From a virus, in IMG/VR virus record IMGVR_UViG_3300044641_003453, positions 1-56,587 of that record: a stretch of DNA of 56,587 bases, one strand, 5' to 3'. A program made the position numbers and the translations under genes. Below, piece after piece: positions 14,749-22,606 of the stretch (positions are counted from its first letter, which is position 1; every line of letters starts with the position of its first letter). The notes beneath the pieces are model-generated. The model saw only the letters and a program-made list of their open reading frames with translations, was not told where the DNA came from and did not search any database.

Positions 14749-15876
14749 ATGAAAATACAGACAGATATTAAATTAGATTTTGATGATGTTTTACTAGTTC
14801 CACAACGATCTAGGGCAGCATCAAGAAAAGAAGTAAGTATTGATAGAACATTCTCATTCTATCACTCTACAAGGCAGTGGACAGGCTTACCAATAATGTC
14901 TGCAAATATGGATTCCACTGGTACATTTGAAATGGCTGATAAATTATCAGAATATAAAGCCATAACATGTCTACATAAACATTATACTAAGCAAGATTAT
15001 CAAAATCATTTTTGTAACGTCCATTCTCAATGGTTAAGTGTTGGTATTAAAAATGAAGATCTAGATAAGATAAGATATATCATAGATGATGTTGGATTTA
15101 TACCAAATATTTGTATAGATGTTGCAAATGGATATACTGATGACTTTGTAAATTATTGTAGAAAAGTTAGGGATACTTTTGGCACTCAACCAATTATTAT
15201 GGCTGGTAATGTATGTACACCAGAGATGGTGCAGGAACTTATTTTACATGGTGGAGTAGATATAGTTAAAGTTGGTATTGGCCCCGGCTCTGCTTGTACT
15301 ACAAGATTAAAAACTGGAGTGGGTTTTCCACAGTTATCTGCAATATCTGAATGCTCACACGCTGCTCATGGTTTAAAAAGCGAAGACAGGCGTCTAGGAT
15401 TGATTTGTGCAGACGGTGGATGTAGAACACCCTCAGACGTTGTAAAGGCTTTTGCGGCAAACGCAGACTTCGTGATGCTTGGTGGTATGCTTGCTGGAAC
15501 TGATCAGTGCGAGGGAGAATGGGAATATGAATATCGCTGTGCTATCATAGATAATGATAGAAATGTTGTTAATGAGTGGTGGCAACAAAATGATCCGGGT
15601 TACAATCCACCAGAAAAAAGAAAAAAATCATTACTATTTTATGGAATGAGTTCACATAAGGCACAAGAAAAATATGGTGGAATAAAAAATTATCGTGCCA
15701 GCGAAGGAAGAGTAATTAAAATTCCATATAAGGGTTGTGCATCTGAGATTATGAATGATATAATGGGTGGTATAAGAAGTGCTTGTGCTTATATAGGAGC
15801 AACATCACTTAAAGATTTACCAAAGTGTGCAGAATTTATTATGGTCAATAGAACTCATTTTGATAAGAGTATATAA
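14749..15876 (+). CDS. guaC: GMP reductase (IMPDH/GMPR family)
   Basis: A 375-aa TIM-barrel enzyme with LDFDDVLLVP near the N-terminus, MSANMDS, the flexible catalytic loop KVGIGPGSACTTR with the active Cys, ICADGGCR and FVMLGGMLAGT. There is no CBS pair, and the C-terminal layout and length fit GMP reductase rather than IMP dehydrogenase. The reaction would be NADPH-dependent GMP to IMP, feeding adenine nucleotides, which suits an AT-rich genome. Assignment between the two enzymes is by length and motif only. Confidence 0.85.
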   Translation: MKIQTDIKLDFDDVLLVPQRSRAASRKEVSIDRTFSFYHSTRQWTGLPIMSANMDSTGTFEMADKLSEYKAITCLHKHYTKQDYQNHFCNVHSQWLSVGIKNEDLDKIRYIIDDVGFIPNICIDVANGYTDDFVNYCRKVRDTFGTQPIIMAGNVCTPEMVQELILHGGVDIVKVGIGPGSACTTRLKTGVGFPQLSAISECSHAAHGLKSEDRRLGLICADGGCRTPSDVVKAFAANADFVMLGGMLAGTDQCEGEWEYEYRCAIIDNDRNVVNEWWQQNDPGYNPPEKRKKSLLFYGMSSHKAQEKYGGIKNYRASEGRVIKIPYKGCASEIMNDIMGGIRSACAYIGATSLKDLPKCAEFIMVNRTHFDKSI

Positions 15877-16043
15877 TGGGACCAACTTGTGTAACAATAT
15901 CTACAATACTATATTTATGTGTGGCTATTTCTTGTTTTGTGCAAAAGGATTATTCACATGGAGTAATGTGGTCTGGATATACATTTGCTAATCTAGGATT
16001 ACTTTGGTATGAATTAAATAAAATTGGCTGGTGGACATTATGA
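15876..16043 (+). CDS. small conserved phage membrane protein, 55 aa
   Basis: Starts by a TAATG overlap with guaC and ends overlapping the next ATG. It has two hydrophobic segments (about residues 6-22 and 33-47) separated by QKDYSHG, a hairpin-like small inner-membrane protein. Comparable tiny two-helix proteins ending in a GLLWYE-type helix occur in many phages without a known role. Confidence 0.6.
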   Translation: MGPTCVTISTILYLCVAISCFVQKDYSHGVMWSGYTFANLGLLWYELNKIGWWTL

Positions 16044-16573
16044 ACAATCTAAATGGTATGAGAACCTATCTTGTCGGTCCTATGGATAGAGTGGCTGATG
16101 GTGGCAAAGGTTGGAGAGATATGATTACTCCACCATTAAAATATCTAAATATAAATGTAATTAATCCATGTAATAAGCCTATTAAACTCATAAAAGAAGA
16201 TGAGACTACAAGATCTGTTATAGACCACTATAAAAATACTGGACAATTTAATAAGATTAAACAAGAGTATGGACATATAAGAAATGCTGACTTAAGATGT
16301 GTTGACGTATCTGACTTTATTATAGCCAGAATAGATATGAGTGTTCATATGTGTGGTTCATATGAAGAAATTGTCACAGCTAATAGGCAAAAAAAACCAG
16401 TATTGGTTTGGTGCGAACAAGGCAAGCATAATGCCCCAAATTGGTTATTTTTTATGTTGCCACATGAACATATATTCAGTAGAATGTACGAAATTCTAGA
16501 TTATTTACATGAAGTTAATGATTCAATAAATATTGATCTACTAGATAGATGGATATTCTTCACTAAAGAGTGA
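16040..16573 (+). CDS. nucleoside 2-deoxyribosyltransferase-like protein
   Basis: The ATG at 16040 gives an ATGA overlap. The protein has TYLVGPMDRVADGGKGWRD at the N-terminus, a central DVSDFIIARIDMSVHMCGSYEEI stretch (Glu of the YEE being the likely nucleophile) and ANRQKKPVLVW. This is the layout of the nucleoside 2-deoxyribosyltransferase/YtoQ-like superfamily, which cleaves or exchanges bases on deoxynucleosides. Next to GMP reductase it suggests purine salvage or recycling of host DNA. Exact reaction uncertain. Confidence 0.7.
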   Translation: MNNLNGMRTYLVGPMDRVADGGKGWRDMITPPLKYLNINVINPCNKPIKLIKEDETTRSVIDHYKNTGQFNKIKQEYGHIRNADLRCVDVSDFIIARIDMSVHMCGSYEEIVTANRQKKPVLVWCEQGKHNAPNWLFFMLPHEHIFSRMYEILDYLHEVNDSINIDLLDRWIFFTKE

Positions 16574-16586
16574 CACATTAATAAAT

Positions 16587-16596
16587 TGTGTATATT
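16587..16596 (+). promoter_or_regulatory. candidate late-type promoter element TGTGTATATT
   Basis: TGTGTATATT lies in the 60-nt gap before the first DUF1501 gene, 47 nt from its ATG. It matches the recurring TGTGTATA motif, suggesting that the two DUF1501 genes are expressed together and at a different time from the preceding nucleotide genes. Confidence 0.4.
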
Positions 16597-16633
16597 TATA
16601 TATGATTCTACTACAAAAAATAGGAATTTATAT

Positions 16634-17923
16634 ATGAATAGAAGACATTTTTTATCAATAGGATCATTATGTTTTAGTAGCTATACCCTTGCTTTGCCAG
16701 ATATATTGAAAGCAGATACAATCAATGGAAAAAAAAAGAATTTAATCAATATATTTTTGGCTGGAGGACCACCACATCTCGATTTGTGGGATTTAAAACC
16801 AGACGCTCCATCAGAAATAAGGGGATTATTTAAGCCAATTTCTACCAATGTAAATGGAATACAAATTTGTGAAGTATTCGATAAACTATCGAAAAGGATT
16901 GATAAATGTTCTATCATAAGATCAATAATTAATTCTCATGGAGATCATGCTGCATTTCAATGCATGACAGGATGGAAGCCAGATAATTTAAAAAATATTG
17001 GTGGTAGACCATCTATAGGCTCTGTTATATCTAGACTACATGGCTCAAACGATCCATCTATACCAGCATACATTGGTCTAGCAGCACCAACGCAGCACAT
17101 GCCTTGGAGTGATTCTGGTACTGGAGGATTTTTAGGCCAGACTTATAATCCATTTAAGCCAAGTGGGGATAGTATTAAAGATATGACTCTTCATATTGAT
17201 GCTAAAAGATTGTATGATAGAAAAAATCTATTATTACAATTAGATCAACTTAAGCAAGATATTGATTTTAATCTAAGATTTAATAGTTATGATAAACATG
17301 TTGAAAAGTCATTTGAAATATTGACAGATAATAAGTTATTACAAGCACTAGATATATCTAAGGTAAACAAAGACATATTAGAAAAATATGGAGATGGTAA
17401 GCCTTATAAATATCAATATGATGGAGCGCCCACAGATAATAGTCAATTATTAATAGCAAAAAGACTGCTTGAAGCAGGGGCTAGAGTTGTATCTTTGAGT
17501 TATGGTAGATGGGATAGTCATGGTGCTAATTTTGATTTAGTTAAAGATCATGGATCTAAATTAGATCAATGCTTATCGGCTTTAATAGATGACTTACAGA
17601 CATCAGATATGCTTGATAATACATTAGTTATAGTTTGGGGAGAGTTTGGACGAACACCAAAAATTAATAAGGACGCAGGAAGAGATCATTGGCCTCAAGT
17701 AAATAGCGCTTTATTATTTGGTGGCGGATTGAAACATGGACAGGTTATTGGATCAACGAATAAACTTGGTGAATATGCTGTAGATAGACCTGTTGATTTT
17801 CAAGAAGTGGTAGCTACAATATATAACACTCTTGGTGTAGAAACTTCCTCAACTACTATTATTGATACAACAGGAAGACCACAATACTTAGTAGACCATC
17901 CATATATGAAAGAATTGATATGA
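16634..17923 (+). CDS. DUF1501 protein 1, Tat-exported, alkaline phosphatase superfamily
   Basis: A 429-aa DUF1501 protein. MNRRHFLSIGSL is a twin-arginine signal followed by a hydrophobic stretch, so it is exported folded. Family motifs are intact: FLAGGPPHLDLWDLKP (about residues 38-53), WDSHG, GEFGRTP and AGRDHWP near the C-terminus. DUF1501 belongs to the sulfatase/alkaline phosphatase superfamily and is highly expanded in Planctomycetes, usually beside DUF1549/DUF1553 genes, which are absent here. It lacks the C-x-P-x-R sulfatase motif. Enzymatic activity is unproven. Confidence 0.92.
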   Translation: MNRRHFLSIGSLCFSSYTLALPDILKADTINGKKKNLINIFLAGGPPHLDLWDLKPDAPSEIRGLFKPISTNVNGIQICEVFDKLSKRIDKCSIIRSIINSHGDHAAFQCMTGWKPDNLKNIGGRPSIGSVISRLHGSNDPSIPAYIGLAAPTQHMPWSDSGTGGFLGQTYNPFKPSGDSIKDMTLHIDAKRLYDRKNLLLQLDQLKQDIDFNLRFNSYDKHVEKSFEILTDNKLLQALDISKVNKDILEKYGDGKPYKYQYDGAPTDNSQLLIAKRLLEAGARVVSLSYGRWDSHGANFDLVKDHGSKLDQCLSALIDDLQTSDMLDNTLVIVWGEFGRTPKINKDAGRDHWPQVNSALLFGGGLKHGQVIGSTNKLGEYAVDRPVDFQEVVATIYNTLGVETSSTTIIDTTGRPQYLVDHPYMKELI

Positions 17924-19164
17924 ACAGAAGACATTTTTTATCGCATCTCAATGGAACAATTGCACTTACATCAAGTACAGTTTTATTGCAGAATTCTATT
18001 TTAGCAAATGCTGAAAAACTTAAAAAACAAAACAAAAGTACAATATTATTATGGATGAGCGGTGGTCCTAGTACTATAGATATTTGGGATTTAAAACCAA
18101 ATAGTCCAAGCGGTGGACCATTTAAACCAATATCTACTAATGTCGATGGAATACAAATATGCGAGCATTTACCATTATTATCTAAAAACATGGATAATCT
18201 TAGTATTGTTCGCAGTATGAGTACAAGGGAAGCTGATCATGGCAGAGGTAGATACTATATGCATACTGGATATGTGCCTAATCCTAATGTGGAATATCCA
18301 AGTTATGGATCAGTTATATCTCATGAATTGTTAAAAAATACTACTAATCAGATAGGAATACCACCTTTTATTAGTATAGGTGGTGCCAGTATTGGTCCGG
18401 GGTTTTTAGGTGCTACATATTCCCCACTTGTTGTTGATTATAATGGAACAATTAGAAATTTACAATCAAGTGTAGATTATCAAACCGTGCAAAGAAGATT
18501 AGAAGTTCTATCAGTAATAGAGAACAAATTTATTCAAGAAAAACGAGGAGAATTAGCAAGCGATCACGCTAAAATGTTGAATAAAACTGTTGATTTAATG
18601 TTTGGTCCACATACTCAAGTCTTAAACATAAATAAAGAACCACAAAACATTCGTGATAGATATGGCAACACTTCATTTGGTAAAGGTTGTCTCATGGCAA
18701 GAAGACTAGTAGAAATTGGCGTACCATTCATAGAAGTAGATATGGGTGGATGGGATAATCATATGGATATTTTTACAACACTACCAGATAAACTATCTCA
18801 AATGGATATTGGAATGAGTGCATTAATTGAAGATCTAGTAAGTAGGGGATTGTATGACAATACCACCATTATATGGATGGGGGAATTTGGTAGAACTCCA
18901 GATATAAATAAAAATGCTGGTAGAGATCACTGGGCTAGAAGCTGGAGTGCTGTAGTTGGTGGTGGAAAATTAAACAAAGGCATAGTTGTTGGTGAAACTG
19001 ATGATGATGGAAAAAAGGTAATAAGTGAAGCTTATTCTTCAGAAGATTTAATGGCAACTATACTAAAAAGTTTGGATATTTCACTTGAAACTACATTTAC
19101 CTCTAAAAATGGTCGTCCAATGAAGATTGCTAATTCTGGACGAGTAATTAAAGAACTATTCTAA
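17920..19164 (+). CDS. DUF1501 protein 2, Tat-exported
   Basis: 414 aa, overlapping the first DUF1501 by an ATGA. It starts MNRRHFLSHLNG (twin-arginine signal) and keeps SGGPSTIDIWDLKP, WDNHMD, GEFGRTP and AGRDHWA. The two genes share start and motif blocks but are clearly diverged elsewhere, so they are not a recent duplication; separate acquisition or old divergence is likely. The pair may function together on the cell surface. Confidence 0.92.
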   Translation: MNRRHFLSHLNGTIALTSSTVLLQNSILANAEKLKKQNKSTILLWMSGGPSTIDIWDLKPNSPSGGPFKPISTNVDGIQICEHLPLLSKNMDNLSIVRSMSTREADHGRGRYYMHTGYVPNPNVEYPSYGSVISHELLKNTTNQIGIPPFISIGGASIGPGFLGATYSPLVVDYNGTIRNLQSSVDYQTVQRRLEVLSVIENKFIQEKRGELASDHAKMLNKTVDLMFGPHTQVLNINKEPQNIRDRYGNTSFGKGCLMARRLVEIGVPFIEVDMGGWDNHMDIFTTLPDKLSQMDIGMSALIEDLVSRGLYDNTTIIWMGEFGRTPDINKNAGRDHWARSWSAVVGGGKLNKGIVVGETDDDGKKVISEAYSSEDLMATILKSLDISLETTFTSKNGRPMKIANSGRVIKELF

Positions 19165-19179
19165 ATATAAAGGATGTGG

Positions 19180-19207
19180 TTGACTCTCAAGCCAAATCGT
19201 GTAGAAT
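19180..19207 (+). promoter_or_regulatory. sigma70-type promoter
   Basis: TTGACT (19180-19185), a 16-nt spacer and TAGAAT (19202-19207). GACGATATAAC follows the -10 directly, resembling the CGATAAC element but displaced downstream. It drives the unit 19239-20923 including dCMP deaminase and ThyX. Confidence 0.7.
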
Positions 19208-19238
19208 GACGATATAACAGAGCTTATGGAGATAAACA

Positions 19239-19538
19239 ATGAAAAAAAGAATTGCTACTAAGCAAAAAACCCACAAACGATCAGACAAAATGGAAGTTAT
19301 CGATCTAAAATCTACATCCATACCACAAAATGAACTAGAAAACTTTGTAGGATATATAAAAAATCTACACAAGATAGATTGTATACGGATATGGGAAAAT
19401 CATTTTAGAATCAATGTTTGGATAGAAAAATATTGTGATAATTCAGTTTATCCAAAATATTCTATTACAAAATCATTTTTTGTATTTTATGATGGATGGC
19501 ATATCGTAGATAAAACAGATAATAAAATACTAACATGA
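19239..19538 (+). CDS. hypothetical protein, 99 aa
   Basis: First gene after the 19180 promoter, with ATGGAGA 8 nt before the ATG. The N-terminal 20 residues are strongly basic (KKRIATKQKTHKRSDK), and the rest is a mixed alpha/beta domain with aromatic residues. It overlaps dCMP deaminase by 4 nt. Not recognised. Confidence 0.6.
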   Translation: MKKRIATKQKTHKRSDKMEVIDLKSTSIPQNELENFVGYIKNLHKIDCIRIWENHFRINVWIEKYCDNSVYPKYSITKSFFVFYDGWHIVDKTDNKILT

Positions 19539-19975
19539 ATAGAACATTAAAATGGGATATTAGATTTCTTGAGCTAGCTAAGTTGATTTCAACTTGGTCT
19601 AAAGATCCATCAACGCAAGTTGGAGCAGTAATTACAGATGGCATCAAAGTAATATCTATTGGATATAATGGTTTACCAATGTCTGTACGTGACGATGTAA
19701 ACATCCTCAATAATAGAGAAGAAAAATATAAGTACATTATACATGCAGAAATGAATGCTATACTAGCTGCGAAATGTAATTTACATAATTTTACATTATA
19801 CACATATCCATTTCTTCCATGTACTAATTGTGCATCTATGACGATCCAAGCAGGAATAAAGAGAGTAGTATCTATAGTATGTCAAAATGACAGATGGAAA
19901 GAAAGATTAGAGCAATCTAAAGATATTTTTAATCGTGCAAATATTGATGTAGTTGAACTTGGTGTGTATATATAA
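19535..19975 (+). CDS. deoxycytidylate (dCMP) deaminase
   Basis: A 146-aa zinc deaminase. His70-Ala-Glu72 (HAE) and Pro95-Cys96-x-x-Cys99 (PCTNC) form the metal site and general acid. DPSTQVGAVI near the N-terminus is typical of dCMP deaminases. It converts dCMP to dUMP, the substrate for the ThyX encoded just downstream. The end of the gene contains the TGTGTATATA element used as a candidate promoter for the next gene. Confidence 0.92.
   Translation: MNRTLKWDIRFLELAKLISTWSKDPSTQVGAVITDGIKVISIGYNGLPMSVRDDVNILNNREEKYKYIIHAEMNAILAAKCNLHNFTLYTYPFLPCTNCASMTIQAGIKRVVSIVCQNDRWKERLEQSKDIFNRANIDVVELGVYI
19963..19972 (+). promoter_or_regulatory. candidate late-type promoter element TGTGTATATA
   Basis: TGTGTATATA overlaps the last codons of the dCMP deaminase gene, 39 nt before the ATG at 20002. 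It matches the recurring motif, though here the sequence is also constrained by coding. Confidence 0.3.
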
Positions 19976-20001
19976 TTGCATATATCACATGGAGTATCAA
20001 T

Positions 20002-20307
20002 ATGTTCTACAAAGAAGAGTTATGTGCAATAATGAATTTTGCATACGACTATCCAATAGACATAGAAGCCGCTTGGGCCGCTTATAATAGATTCAATCGA
20101 CACATTCAAAGTGCTGACTTACATACAATTAAATATTTTCTGAAGATAATTTGCTACACAGACAATGAATTACTTTCTTTAAGAAATATTATGGCTGAAA
20201 GTGGAAAAGAATTAACGCCAAGTGAACTATCTCAGTATATTTTTATACTAAGCATATGTTTTTTTGATAGACTACATCAAACAATAGATACTCAAAAACA
20301 TGAATAA
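20002..20307 (+). CDS. hypothetical helical protein related to the 63-aa protein at 2232
   Basis: 101 aa, all helical, with ATGGAG 9 nt before the ATG. The C-terminal half (LRNIMAESGKELTPSELS, then a hydrophobic helix FILSICFFD) parallels the small protein encoded at 2232 (LRREAAEAGFEMTPSEVY, then LNILRDIV). It overlaps ThyX by 8 nt. Function unknown; the shared module suggests a protein-protein interaction element. Confidence 0.65.
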   Translation: MFYKEELCAIMNFAYDYPIDIEAAWAAYNRFNRHIQSADLHTIKYFLKIICYTDNELLSLRNIMAESGKELTPSELSQYIFILSICFFDRLHQTIDTQKHE

Positions 20308-20923
20308 AGTACAATTGATTGGATATTATGGTGGCGATGAAACACACGCATTATCAGCATGGACAAGCACATCAAGAGATTTAACAGAAGATAAAAGAAA
20401 TAGAATAGACAAGTTGCTTTATATGCTAGCATCTGAGGGACATCATACGCCATTTGAAAAGTCTTCACTACATTTCTTGATATGTACAGACATAGCAACA
20501 CACATACATATATTAAAGCATCGCATTGGAATTTCTGTTAATGCAGAATCAGCCAGATATAAAGAAATCAAAGAGGATTGTTTTTATATACCTTCTGATT
20601 TTCCAGACACTTGGCAACAAAAACTAGAAACATATACTAAGGCTGGGTTAGATTTGTATCATGAGTGCATCAAGGATTTAGTGGATACTCATGGTTTTAG
20701 TAGAAAAAGGGCTAAAGAGGCAGCAAGATTTTTTAGAACCTATAATACTCAAATTTCAGCAGATGTTATGTTTAACTTCAGAAGTTTTGCTCATTTTCTT
20801 GGGCTACGTAACACAGAAAATGCTCAATTAGAAGTCAAAAATATTGCAAAAGAAATGCTAGAATTAATAAAAAATATAGATGGTAATCCATTTAAGTATA
20901 GTTTAGAAGGTTTCAATCTATAG
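20300..20923 (+). CDS. thyX: flavin-dependent thymidylate synthase ThyX
   Basis: 207 aa. The ThyX signature is present as HRIGISVNAESARY, together with GHHTPFE (about residues 52-58), YIPSDFP and a C-terminal NFRSFAHFLGLR. It makes dTMP from dUMP using methylene-tetrahydrofolate, FAD and NADPH, and complements the dCMP deaminase and dUTPase also encoded here. The tmRNA begins only 3 nt after its stop codon. Confidence 0.93.
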   Translation: MNKVQLIGYYGGDETHALSAWTSTSRDLTEDKRNRIDKLLYMLASEGHHTPFEKSSLHFLICTDIATHIHILKHRIGISVNAESARYKEIKEDCFYIPSDFPDTWQQKLETYTKAGLDLYHECIKDLVDTHGFSRKRAKEAARFFRTYNTQISADVMFNFRSFAHFLGLRNTENAQLEVKNIAKEMLELIKNIDGNPFKYSLEGFNL

Positions 20924-20926
20924 AAA

Positions 20927-21276
20927 GGGCCGGTAAAGGTATCGATTGGATCGTAGTTATTATGGTTAGCAAGTAGTGGTTGATCGACAGGCCACTTTAA
21001 AAGTCGATTAAACGCTTTAACTGGCGTAACACAGTTAGCTCTTGCTGCTTGAGAAAGTAGCAACAATCTTAGGAAGCGATGAAGGTAGCGTCCAAAAGAT
21101 TGTCGTTAAATCCTTCTGCTGCTAGAATAGCCAACGGGTTCTAGCTAAGATTTGTTGGTACGGAAAGATGAATGTTGATTGTTCTTTAATCTTTCTTAAG
21201 AATTTATGAACAACTAAACTTGTAGAAGCTATATTAACACTATCACAAGACATGGGTTCGACTCCCATCCGGTCCA
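20927..21276 (+). ncRNA. ssrA: tmRNA (ssrA)
   Basis: The 5' GGGCCGG pairs with 3' CCGGTCC to form the tRNA-like acceptor stem, including the G3-U70 pair that alanyl-tRNA synthetase recognises, with A73. The T arm is ATGGG-TTCGACT-CCCAT (21252-21268). The internal reading frame ends GCTCTTGCTGCT-TGA (stop 21050-21052) and from 21014 encodes ALTGVTQLALAA, a typical degradation tag ending in LALAA. The exact resume codon is uncertain. The rest would form pseudoknots. It rescues stalled ribosomes with SmpB, which is not seen in the window. Confidence 0.93.
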
Positions 21277-21287
21277 CTTAAATAATA

Positions 21288-21536
21288 ATGATCAAAAAAT
21301 CAATCAAACATTTAAAAGAAAATAACATGCATTATGGTGAACATTTATTGTTTGCTTGGTCGCATGGTATAATGTGTATTGTGTCTGGTGCATTATTGAT
21401 CATACATGGCATAATACCATCTTTATTTCCTAAGATTGGCTCTAGATTGATAGAAATATTAAACTATAGTTTCACTAATCGTAGGGGGTTTAAAAATGGC
21501 ACTACTATCAGCAAGAACACTGATCGCGTTAACTAA
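21288..21536 (+). CDS. DUF6356-like small membrane protein, 82 aa
   Basis: The segment HYGEHLLFAW, then a hydrophobic helix, IIHGIIPSLFP and GSRLIEIL matches the small DUF6356-type family (EHxxFA, xHxxxPxxF, TGSR). One transmembrane segment lies at about residues 25-45. Start at 21288 is assigned by family length; no good ribosome site is visible because the gene sits 11 nt after the tmRNA, and ATG 21327 is an alternative. Confidence 0.65.
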   Translation: MIKKSIKHLKENNMHYGEHLLFAWSHGIMCIVSGALLIIHGIIPSLFPKIGSRLIEILNYSFTNRRGFKNGTTISKNTDRVN

Positions 21537-21978
21537 AATTATTTTCTTTGGAAGAATGTTGTTTTCTGCTATATATCAAGTACTAATGAAAACTAAAAAA
21601 TGTATATATTGTGGCATAGAAAAAACTGTTGTTCATTTTCCTAAACATATTATGTATAAGGATAAATTGGACATGAGATGTAATACATGTATTAAAAGTC
21701 AAAGAAAAATAAGAAACTATCTTCATAAGACGGCGCCACCAAAACCAGAAGTGTGTTCGTGTTGTGGTAAACAGCCAATAAAATGGTGTTTGGACCATGA
21801 CCATATATCTAACGAATTTCGTGGTTGGATATGTGAAAAGTGTAACACTGGAATTGGTAAATTAGGAGATGATGTTAATGGTTTAGTAATGGCATTAAAT
21901 TATCTTTTAAGCTACGAATTAGAAAGAAAAAAAATAGACATGTTGACTGAATCAGAGTCTGATGCTATAATAGAGTAG
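21496..21978 (+). CDS. recombination endonuclease VII-like protein with hydrophobic N-terminal extension
   Basis: From about residue 31 it is an Endo VII/HNH-type zinc nuclease: CIYCG, CNTC, CSCCG, then CLDHDHISNEFRGWICEKCN with the catalytic DHDH and the treble-clef cysteines. Endo VII resolves branched DNA in T4. The ATG at 21496 follows AGGGGG at a good distance, adding about 30 hydrophobic residues; the ATG at 21586 would give the bare 130-aa enzyme but lacks a ribosome site. Overlaps the previous gene by 41 nt. Confidence 0.78.
   Translation: MALLSARTLIALTKIIFFGRMLFSAIYQVLMKTKKCIYCGIEKTVVHFPKHIMYKDKLDMRCNTCIKSQRKIRNYLHKTAPPKPEVCSCCGKQPIKWCLDHDHISNEFRGWICEKCNTGIGKLGDDVNGLVMALNYLLSYELERKKIDMLTESESDAIIE
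21943..21971 (+). promoter_or_regulatory. sigma70-type promoter of ssb
   Basis: TTGACT (21943-21948), a 17-nt spacer and consensus TATAAT (21966-21971), located in the last codons of the Endo VII-like gene and 51 nt before the ssb ATG. Confidence 0.78.
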
Positions 21979-21993
21979 ACTTAGAGAAGTCTA
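21976..21993 (+). promoter_or_regulatory. 5' leader hairpin of ssb mRNA
   Basis: TAGACTT, loop AGAG and AAGTCTA form a perfect 7-bp hairpin beginning at the predicted transcription start. Hairpins at the very 5' end often protect phage mRNAs from RNase E; that role is inference. Confidence 0.45.
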
Positions 21994-22021
21994 GGGTTTT
22001 GATTAATTTTTAGGAGGTATT

Positions 22022-22351
22022 ATGTTAAACAATAGAATTATACTGAAGGGAAATTTGACTAAAGATCCAGAATATAAGACTGTTTCCGATAAGGAACTAG
22101 TCACATTTAGAATTGCTGTTAATGAATCTCTTGGAAATGGTAAAGAGGAAACCGTTTATCTTGATGTAGATGGATGGGGTAGTCATGCAGAGTATTCTAG
22201 AAATGTGGAGCTATCTAAGGGCGATAGAGTAATTATTGATGGTCGCCTAAGACAGCGTGATTGGGAAGACAAAGAAGGAAATAGCAGAACATCATATAGC
22301 GTTCTACCAAGTACCTTCTCTAAAGTTGTAAAGCCAAGTTTATCAAAGTGA
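22022..22351 (+). CDS. ssb: single-stranded DNA-binding protein
   Basis: A 109-aa OB-fold protein with the bacterial SSB pattern: NRIILKGNLTKDPEY, then FRIAVNE, YLDVDGWG and KGDRVIIDGRLRQRDWEDKEGN. It is shorter than usual and lacks the acidic C-terminal tail ending in DIPF. TAGGAGG precedes the ATG. It has its own promoter and terminator, so it is expressed as a single-gene unit for replication and recombination. Confidence 0.9.
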   Translation: MLNNRIILKGNLTKDPEYKTVSDKELVTFRIAVNESLGNGKEETVYLDVDGWGSHAEYSRNVELSKGDRVIIDGRLRQRDWEDKEGNSRTSYSVLPSTFSKVVKPSLSK

Positions 22352-22361
22352 GTTCATTGAG

Positions 22362-22397
22362 GTTCGTTGCCGCCTTCGGGCGGCACGAACTTCATTA
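22362..22397 (+). terminator. rho-independent terminator after ssb
   Basis: GTTCG-(T)-TGCCGCC (22362-22374), UUCG tetraloop and GGCGGCA-CGAAC (22379-22390) form a 12-bp GC-rich stem with one bulge, followed by TTCATTATT. This rules out a TTG start at 22367 for the next gene. Confidence 0.8.
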
Positions 22398-22402
22398 TTA
22401 AT

Positions 22403-22606
22403 ATGAGCATTAATAGTATAATTTCAAAATTAAACGCTATAGATCAACAAATGTCGGTTCTATCAGAACGACAATATCAACCACAAATTAGTGCTTCTGA
22501 TCAAAGAGAGATTCTGAAAAGAAAAAAGAAGCTAGAAAAAGATCAGAAAAAATTACTTAAAAGACTTCAAGCAATAAAAAATGGAAATAATGATAACTAT
22601 GAATAA
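22403..22606 (+). CDS. small coiled-coil protein, 67 aa
   Basis: The ATG at 22403 is the first beyond the terminator. The sequence is helical, with a Lys-rich heptad region (ILKRKKKLEKDQKKLLKRL) in the second half, forming a short coiled coil. It may be transcribed by read-through. Family not recognised. Confidence 0.55.
   Translation: MSINSIISKLNAIDQQMSVLSERQYQPQISASDQREILKRKKKLEKDQKKLLKRLQAIKNGNNDNYE

Noticed and set aside
16634-19164. Recent tandem duplication of DUF1501 genes
   Set aside because: Outside the start and the shared family motifs the two proteins differ strongly, and the DNA is not repetitive, so this is not a recent duplication.
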